Source of the DNA: CBFCZU01 sp965602635
GTDB lineage: Bacteria; Planctomycetota; Phycisphaerae; SM23-33
DNA: 17,634 nucleotides
Direction: 5' to 3'
NCBI GenBank assembly: GCA_965602635.1
Contig: CBFCZU010000074.1
Coordinates: 1-17,634, forward strand
Numbering within the stretch: the first letter of the stretch is position 1; the number at the start of each line of letters is the position of its first letter. The notes under the pieces are model-generated. The model saw nothing but the letters and a program-made list of their open reading frames with translations, did no database searches and was not told the origin of the DNA. Position numbers and translations under genes: made by a program. Shown here one piece after another: positions 13,299-17,634 of this stretch.

Positions 13299-13664
13299 TC
13301 AGTACCACACGGTCAGGATGAGGTTGGGCTCGGACTTCTTGCCTTCCATGACGCCCACGACCTGGGTGACGTGCTTGACCTCCGCCTCGCCGCCGTCGAG
13401 CCACTCGTTGATCTGGCTGACCATGTGGTCGATGGCGCCGACGGTGACCTTGGAGTGGAACACCCGGCAACGGGTGGCGCCGGTGCCGGGCAGGTTCATC
13501 CCGCGGGAGAGTTCCTGCTGGACGGCCCCGGCCCCCACGACCGAGCCAAAGGCGTGGATCTTGCTCTCGCCCTGCGGGGACGACGACTCGTCCTCCAGGG
13601 GCAGCGGCTCGAGCTCCTCATCCTCGGCTCCCAGGGGCAGGGGACCTTCGTCTTCTGCGGCCAT
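13299..13664 (-). CDS. Small protein of unknown function with acidic N-terminus and compact alpha/beta C-terminal domain
   Basis: The protein has 121 residues. The first 35 are acidic and low in complexity (EDEELEPLPLEDESS). The rest looks like one folded domain: ATRCRVFHSKVTVGAIDHM, then a helix ending INEWLDGG, and strands VKHVTQVVGVMEG and EPNLILTVWY at the very C-terminus. I recognise no family. The alternation of strand and helix with a WY end suggests a conserved cytoplasmic domain. ATG 13664 has an excellent GGGAGGA seven bases upstream, which makes the gene convincing. It is divergent from the phosphodiesterase gene across a shared promoter region and convergent with the kinase gene ten bases away. 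There is no signal peptide. Confidence 0.78.
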   Translation of the reverse strand: MAAEDEGPLPLGAEDEELEPLPLEDESSSPQGESKIHAFGSVVGAGAVQQELSRGMNLPGTGATRCRVFHSKVTVGAIDHMVSQINEWLDGGEAEVKHVTQVVGVMEGKKSEPNLILTVWY

Positions 13665-13692
13665 GTGCGGTCCTCCCTAATTGCGAGTTGTC

Positions 13693-13746
13693 GGGACAAA
13701 TGCGGACTTCGACCGGTATTATATGCCGGCGTGCGCCAGGTGCAAA
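13693..13746. promoter_or_regulatory. Bidirectional promoter with overlapping -10 boxes
   Basis: Plus strand: GGGACA (13693-13698) and TATTAT (13717-13722) with an 18-base spacer, toward the phosphodiesterase gene. Minus strand: TTTGCA (13746-13741) and a perfect TATAAT (13723-13718) with a 17-base spacer, toward the small gene at 13664. The two -10 boxes share five base pairs, so polymerase could serve only one direction at a time. Leaders would be about 54 bases (plus) and 47 bases (minus). Confidence 0.5.
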
Positions 13747-13782
13747 AACCTGAAGGCGGAAATTGACCACCCCGATCGGAAG

Positions 13783-15450
13783 ATGGCCAGGGCATTCGAC
13801 TTTAAGACTCGCGCCTTGCTGTGCCTGCTGCTCGTCGCGGCGGCAGCCGGCGGCTGCGCGCCCGACGCCCCGCCGAGGGTGCAGCTCTCGCCGGCGACCG
13901 TCGTGCCCGACCGCTGCGGGCTGGTCTTCTGGGTTGACGGGATGGACATCGACCACTTCGCCCGCTTGCTCGAGGCCGGCAAGCTGCCCAATATCTCCCG
14001 CTACCTGACCGACCGCGGCGTCACCGTCCGCGGGGCCGTCGCCTCCCTGCCGACCATAACCTACGCCAATAACGTCTCCTTCAGCACCGCCCTGCTGCCG
14101 GGCCACCACGGTATCGTCGGCAACAAGTGGTTCGACCGCAGCAAGCTCATCTTCCAGGACTACGGCGCCATCAAGACCTACCAGCAGGTGGACGGGGACT
14201 TCTCGGCCAGGACCATTTACGAGGTCCTGGGCGAGGAGTTCACCGCGACGATCCTCACGCCCGTGCGGCGCGGGGCGACGCGGAAGATCGACAACTGGGC
14301 GTCGGCGGGGATCGCCTGGTACTTCGGGCTGCACGAGACGATCAACGAGCTGACGATGCTGCGGTTCGAGCTGATCGCCGACCTGGCCAACCGCACGGGG
14401 CGGTGGCCCAAGTTCATCCTGGCCTACTTCGTCACCCCGGACACCGTCGGCCACGCCCAGGGGGCAAGCTCGCAGGCCTACACCGACATGCTCCTGGACA
14501 TCGACCGCCGGATCGGGCAGATCTGCCGCTCGCTGGACAATGCCGGCGTCCTCAAGCGGACGTACGTCACGCTGGTGTCCGATCACGGCTTCGTTGACAC
14601 GCCCAGGCACTTCGACGTCGCCCGGCACTTCAGCAAGACGCTGAAGGTCGCCACGATCAGCAAGCGCTTCGGTCGGGAGGCGCCTCTGGAGAAGCGCCAG
14701 CAGCACTTCGCCGCCGCCGAGGCGGTGGTGGTGGCCGGTGGTAACCGGCGGTGCGCGATTCACCTCCGCGCCGGCGAGCAGTGGTGGCGGAGGCCTACCG
14801 CCCGGCAGATCGACGCGTTCGCGAATTCGGGGACGGGCAAATCACCGCCGGGCTCCGCCGGACCGGTCGGTGCGGGGCTGCCGGCGACGCTGGCGGCGGT
14901 GCCCGCCGTCGAGCTGGCCGTCGTCCGCCTGGGCGACGACTCCGTCCGCGTCCAGACCGCCGCAGGGGTCGGCGTGATCGACCGCGTCGTCCGCAGCGGC
15001 GTTAAGTTCTACCGCTACCGCGTCACCAGGGGAACCGACCCCCTGGGCTACGCGTCCAACGCCGAGGCGGCAGCCCTGATGGACGGCAAGCACCACGACG
15101 CCGACGCCTGGCTGGCGGCCACGCTGGATACGCCCAAGCCCGACTGCGTGGTGCAGCTCGTCGAGCTGAACGACTCGCCGCGCGCCGGCGACATCATGCT
15201 TTTCGCGGCCGACGGGTGGGACTTCGCCCCGGGCGACCGAGGCGGGCACGGCGGGCTGCTGCGGCACGAGATCGTCGTGCCCTGGGTATGGGCCGGGCCT
15301 GGGCTGCCCCGCGGCGCCGCCATCACCGCGGCAAGAACGGTGGACTTGATGCCGACGATGCTGGATCTTATCGGGCGGCCGCACGCGATACCCCCCGGCC
15401 TGGACGGGCGGAGCATCGCCCGGCGGCTAAGGAACGCCAGGAAGGATTGA
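13783..15450 (+). CDS. Lipoprotein type I phosphodiesterase/nucleotide pyrophosphatase (alkaline phosphatase superfamily)
   Basis: The protein has 555 residues from ATG 13783. A signal peptide ends in the lipobox AGGC with Cys25, so the mature enzyme is probably membrane-anchored and extracytoplasmic. The metal and catalytic residues of the PF01663 fold are in order: Asp52 in WVDGMD; nucleophile Thr93 in LPTITYAN followed by GHHGIVGN; Asp220 and His224 in PDTVGHAQG; Asp267 and His268 in SDHGF; His489 in RGGHGG. It ends with sulfatase-like DLMPTMLDLIG and LDGRSI. It should hydrolyse phosphodiester or pyrophosphate bonds, or act on phosphonate or sulfate-like esters; the substrate is unknown. 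Upstream in-frame starts (TTG 13681, ATG 13723) would place extra residues before the signal peptide and overlap the promoter. The GH113-like genes follow 41 bases later. Confidence 0.88.
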   Translation: MARAFDFKTRALLCLLLVAAAAGGCAPDAPPRVQLSPATVVPDRCGLVFWVDGMDIDHFARLLEAGKLPNISRYLTDRGVTVRGAVASLPTITYANNVSFSTALLPGHHGIVGNKWFDRSKLIFQDYGAIKTYQQVDGDFSARTIYEVLGEEFTATILTPVRRGATRKIDNWASAGIAWYFGLHETINELTMLRFELIADLANRTGRWPKFILAYFVTPDTVGHAQGASSQAYTDMLLDIDRRIGQICRSLDNAGVLKRTYVTLVSDHGFVDTPRHFDVARHFSKTLKVATISKRFGREAPLEKRQQHFAAAEAVVVAGGNRRCAIHLRAGEQWWRRPTARQIDAFANSGTGKSPPGSAGPVGAGLPATLAAVPAVELAVVRLGDDSVRVQTAAGVGVIDRVVRSGVKFYRYRVTRGTDPLGYASNAEAAALMDGKHHDADAWLAATLDTPKPDCVVQLVELNDSPRAGDIMLFAADGWDFAPGDRGGHGGLLRHEIVVPWVWAGPGLPRGAAITAARTVDLMPTMLDLIGRPHAIPPGLDGRSIARRLRNARKD

Positions 15451-15491
15451 CCTCGCCGGCCCACCGGCCGGCAGCGGCGAGCGCACCCCAG

Positions 15492-16436
15492 ATGAGCGTG
15501 AACGATTTCGACAACAGATCGCCCGCCCGACGCCGGGCAATGCAGCGCCTGGCGATACTGGGCGTGGTCTGCCTGCTGCTGGCGGCGGTGGCCGGGCCCG
15601 TGGCGGTTCATCGCCTCTCGGCCACGATGCCCGCCCCGAAGCGCCCGGAAACCGCGCCCGCGGCGGCGGTTGTCTCCTACGGGCAGGTCCGTGCCGTCGT
15701 CGTGGAGCTGCACTCAATCGAGGCCGACGAGCCGTACGAGCAGTTGGTGGACGACGTCGCCGCCATCGGGGCCGGCGCCGTCTGCTTCTCCCTGCCGGCC
15801 TGGCAGGGCGACCACGCCTCCAGCTCGGTGTTCATCGAGTACCGCACCCGCCCCACCGACGAGCGGATGGCGCGGCTGGTCAGACTGGCACACCAGCGCG
15901 GACTGAAAGTCGTGATCATGCCCGTGCTGAAGCTCGACCAGCCCCGCCCGGGCGACTGGGCCGGGACGATCAGCCCGACCAACCTGAACGATTGGTGGGA
16001 GGACTACAACAACACGATCCTGTTCTACGCCGACCTTGCCCGGCGGACCGGGGCGGATGTCTTCGCCATCGGCGCGCGGCTCGTGGCCAGCGAAGAGCAG
16101 GAGCAGGCGGGGCGCTGGCGGTCGCTCGCCCGGCAGGTGAGGGCCCGCTACGGCGGGCAGGTGTGCTACGTGGCCGACCCGCGGACCTGTCAGCAGATAT
16201 CCTGGTGGGACGACCTGCACCTGCTGGCGGTGACGGCGGCGTTCGGGACCGACACGGACGGCATGCCGGCGCTGAAGAGCCTGCTCGCCTCGCCCGCCCC
16301 CGCCGGGGAGGCGGTTCGGGCCTTCCAGGCGAGCATTCGCCGTCCCGTGGTGTACGTCCTTGCCGGGCCGGTGCAGGCCCTGCGCCAGGCGGCCGAGGCC
16401 TCGCGGACGGCAACCAGGAGTACCCGACAGCCATGA
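15492..16436 (+). CDS. Membrane-anchored GH113-like TIM-barrel protein, shortened and lacking both catalytic glutamates (apparent pseudoenzyme)
   Basis: The protein has 314 residues with one N-terminal membrane segment (about 19-40). From residue 70 on it aligns well with the next gene: AVCFSLPAWQG, SSSVFIEYR, LKVVIMPVLKLDQP and DWWEDYNNTILFYADLARR. The acid/base site GSEL of the neighbour is GARL here (Arg196), and the nucleophile site FTEVGW is YVLAGP (Leu290). The chain then stops about 24 residues later, without the last barrel strand (LIWEW in the neighbour). There is no internal stop, and its TGA overlaps the ATG of the next gene, so the shortened form appears to be maintained and not decaying. 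It may bind sugar or assist its partner. ATG 15492 is the first plausible start; the ribosome site is weak. Confidence 0.82.
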   Translation: MSVNDFDNRSPARRRAMQRLAILGVVCLLLAAVAGPVAVHRLSATMPAPKRPETAPAAAVVSYGQVRAVVVELHSIEADEPYEQLVDDVAAIGAGAVCFSLPAWQGDHASSSVFIEYRTRPTDERMARLVRLAHQRGLKVVIMPVLKLDQPRPGDWAGTISPTNLNDWWEDYNNTILFYADLARRTGADVFAIGARLVASEEQEQAGRWRSLARQVRARYGGQVCYVADPRTCQQISWWDDLHLLAVTAAFGTDTDGMPALKSLLASPAPAGEAVRAFQASIRRPVVYVLAGPVQALRQAAEASRTATRSTRQP

Positions 16437-17634
16437 GTTATCTCGACGAAGGTCCGGACGATACTCTGCGGGGCGGCGCGCGAGCGGAGCGCTGGGCGCT
16501 GCTGGCCGTGCTGGGCGTGGTGGCGCTGCTGCTGGTGTCGCTGGCCGTGCCCCATGCCTTCCAGGCGCTGGCGGAGAGGAAAACGCGGGACACCGTCCCC
16601 TTGCCGCCGCCGCTGAAGCCCTCCCCGGCCGGGGAGTTCAGGGGAATCACCCTCAAGCTGCACTCCTACTACTCCGGCATCCCCTTCGAAAAGTACGTCG
16701 AGGAAATCGCCCGCACCGGGGCGAACACTATCTGCTTCTCCCTCGCCGCCTTCCAGGAGAACTGCGCCTCCAGCTCCCTGTTCATCGAGTACCGCAAGGT
16801 CCCCTCCGTGGAGCGGATCGCCAAGCTCATCAAGCTCGCCCACGACCGCAAGCTCCGCGTGGTGATCATGCCAATCGTCCTGCTGGAGAACCCCGGCCCC
16901 ACCGAGTGGCGCGGGGCGATAAAGCCGCCCAAGCTCCAGGACTGGTGGGACGACTACGAAAGCTACATCCTCTTCTACGCCGCCCTCGCCCAGCAATGCC
17001 GGGCCGAGGTCTTCCTCGTCGGCTCGGAGCTGGTCTCCATGGAGAGCGAGACCAAGCGCTGGCGGCAGCTCATCGGAAAGGTCCGCAAGGCGTACAAGGG
17101 GCTGCTGTGCTACTCGGCCAACTGGGACCACTACGAGAACATCGAGTGGTGGGGCGACCTGGACCTGGTCGGCATGACCACCTACCACGACCTGGTGGGC
17201 GACAAGAAACCCTCGCTCGAGGTGCTGATGGAGTCGTGGCGGCCGATCAGGGAGAAGGTGCTGGCGTGGCAGAAGAGGATCCGCCGGCCGATCCTGTTCA
17301 CCGAGGTTGGCTGGCCCAGCCAGCAGGGCTGCGCCAAGGAGCCGTGGAACTATCTCGGCTCGAAGATACCCGACCTGGCGACCCAGGCCAGGTGCTTCCA
17401 AGCCTTCTTCGAGACGTGGAAGAACCGCAAGGCCGTCGGGGGCGTTCTGATCTGGGAGTGGCGCAACCACCCCCCGAGCAAGTCCGATCCGGTTCCCGAG
17501 GAATGCTCCTACGTCCCGAGGGGCAAGCCGGCGATGGACGTCATCCAGGAGTATTTCAAGAGCCCCGGCGCGCTGGCCCGGCTGGAGGCGACGACGGCCC
17601 CGGCCTCGCGCCCGGCCACCCGCCCCGTGGGCGA
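16433..17634 (+). CDS. Membrane-anchored GH113-like glycoside hydrolase, catalytically complete (3' end outside the window)
   Basis: The 400 visible codons begin with a short cytoplasmic tail and one membrane segment (about 20-43), followed by a proline-rich linker and an extracytoplasmic TIM barrel. The barrel shows FRGITLKLHSYYSG, NTICFSLAAFQEN, SSSLFIEYRK, LRVVIMPIVLLENP and DWWDDYESYILFYA. The probable acid/base is Glu199 in VGSELVSME and the probable nucleophile is Glu291 in FTEVGWPS, followed by the last strand GGVLIWEWRNHP. This matches the GH113 or GTA TIM-barrel group, which includes beta-mannanases; the true substrate is unknown. After the barrel, an Ala/Pro/Thr-rich tail (TTAPASRPATRP) runs to the edge. 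ATG 16433 overlaps the previous stop as ATGA, with AGGAG 12 bases upstream, so the pair should be co-translated. Confidence 0.87.
   Translation, partial: MSYLDEGPDDTLRGGARAERWALLAVLGVVALLLVSLAVPHAFQALAERKTRDTVPLPPPLKPSPAGEFRGITLKLHSYYSGIPFEKYVEEIARTGANTICFSLAAFQENCASSSLFIEYRKVPSVERIAKLIKLAHDRKLRVVIMPIVLLENPGPTEWRGAIKPPKLQDWWDDYESYILFYAALAQQCRAEVFLVGSELVSMESETKRWRQLIGKVRKAYKGLLCYSANWDHYENIEWWGDLDLVGMTTYHDLVGDKKPSLEVLMESWRPIREKVLAWQKRIRRPILFTEVGWPSQQGCAKEPWNYLGSKIPDLATQARCFQAFFETWKNRKAVGGVLIWEWRNHPPSKSDPVPEECSYVPRGKPAMDVIQEYFKSPGALARLEATTAPASRPATRPVG

Noticed and set aside
15216..15491. Upstream extension of the first GH113-like gene to base 15216
   Set aside because: The added 92 residues are Arg/Ala-rich, overlap the end of the phosphodiesterase gene, and would put a long tail before the membrane anchor.
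16300..16436. Frameshift explaining the missing catalytic region of the first GH113-like copy
   Set aside because: The alignment with the second copy stays in frame through the nucleophile position, and the next gene starts immediately at the stop, leaving no remnant sequence.
16190..17470. Long minus-strand open frame over the GH113-like genes
   Set aside because: It is a shadow: the plus strand carries the paired barrel motifs and catalytic residues.

Overview
The window reads as a chromosomal segment of a high-GC bacterium, most likely a planctomycete (Phycisphaerae-like). This is an inference from gene content: a GH94 phosphorylase next to a URO-D-family protein, a twin-HTH regulator, GH113-like membrane-anchored proteins, an FAD-oxidoreductase of the pfam12831 type, and several small proteins with no assignable family. 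Coding density is very high. No gene-free stretch exceeds 300 bases. I saw no rRNA, tRNA, CRISPR array, insertion sequence or integrase.

Layout. (1) 1-1585, minus: the start of an rnf electron-transport operon. A small cysteine-bearing two-helix membrane protein overlaps rnfC by ATGA, and rnfC runs off the left edge. (2) 1654-5297, minus: a GH94 cellobiose-phosphorylase-like enzyme followed 41 bases later by a URO-D superfamily protein, behind a good TTGACA promoter. (3) 5456-5869, plus: a small, probably tail-anchored protein. (4) 5859-7844: an ABC-ATPase/GNAT fusion (minus) head-to-head with an ASCH-domain protein (plus), then a twin helix-turn-helix regulator (minus) whose 3' end overlaps the ASCH gene. 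(5) 7898-8030: an AT-rich regulatory island. (6) 8092-9810, plus: a LexA-type self-cleaving HTH/S24 repressor and an alpha/beta hydrolase. (7) 9874-11622, plus: an FAD-dependent oxidoreductase. (8) 11685-13289, plus: a membrane sensor histidine kinase with a CxxCH haem-type motif, apparently leaderless. (9) 13299-13664, minus: a small protein of unknown function, divergent from (10) 13783-17634, plus: a lipoprotein phosphodiesterase and two tandem membrane-anchored GH113-like TIM-barrel proteins. The first of the pair has lost both catalytic glutamates and the end of the barrel. The second is intact as far as the right edge.

The most intriguing part is region 4. An ATPase fused to an acetyltransferase sits five bases from a divergent ASCH gene. 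ASCH proteins include the N4-acetylcytidine amidohydrolase YqfB, and the known N4-acetylcytidine writer TmcA is also an ATPase plus GNAT. A nucleic-acid acetylation writer/eraser pair is therefore a testable idea, but only a hypothesis. The second is the tandem GH113-like pair with one apparent pseudoenzyme kept under translational coupling to the intact copy. All functional calls come from reading motifs by eye, with no database search.
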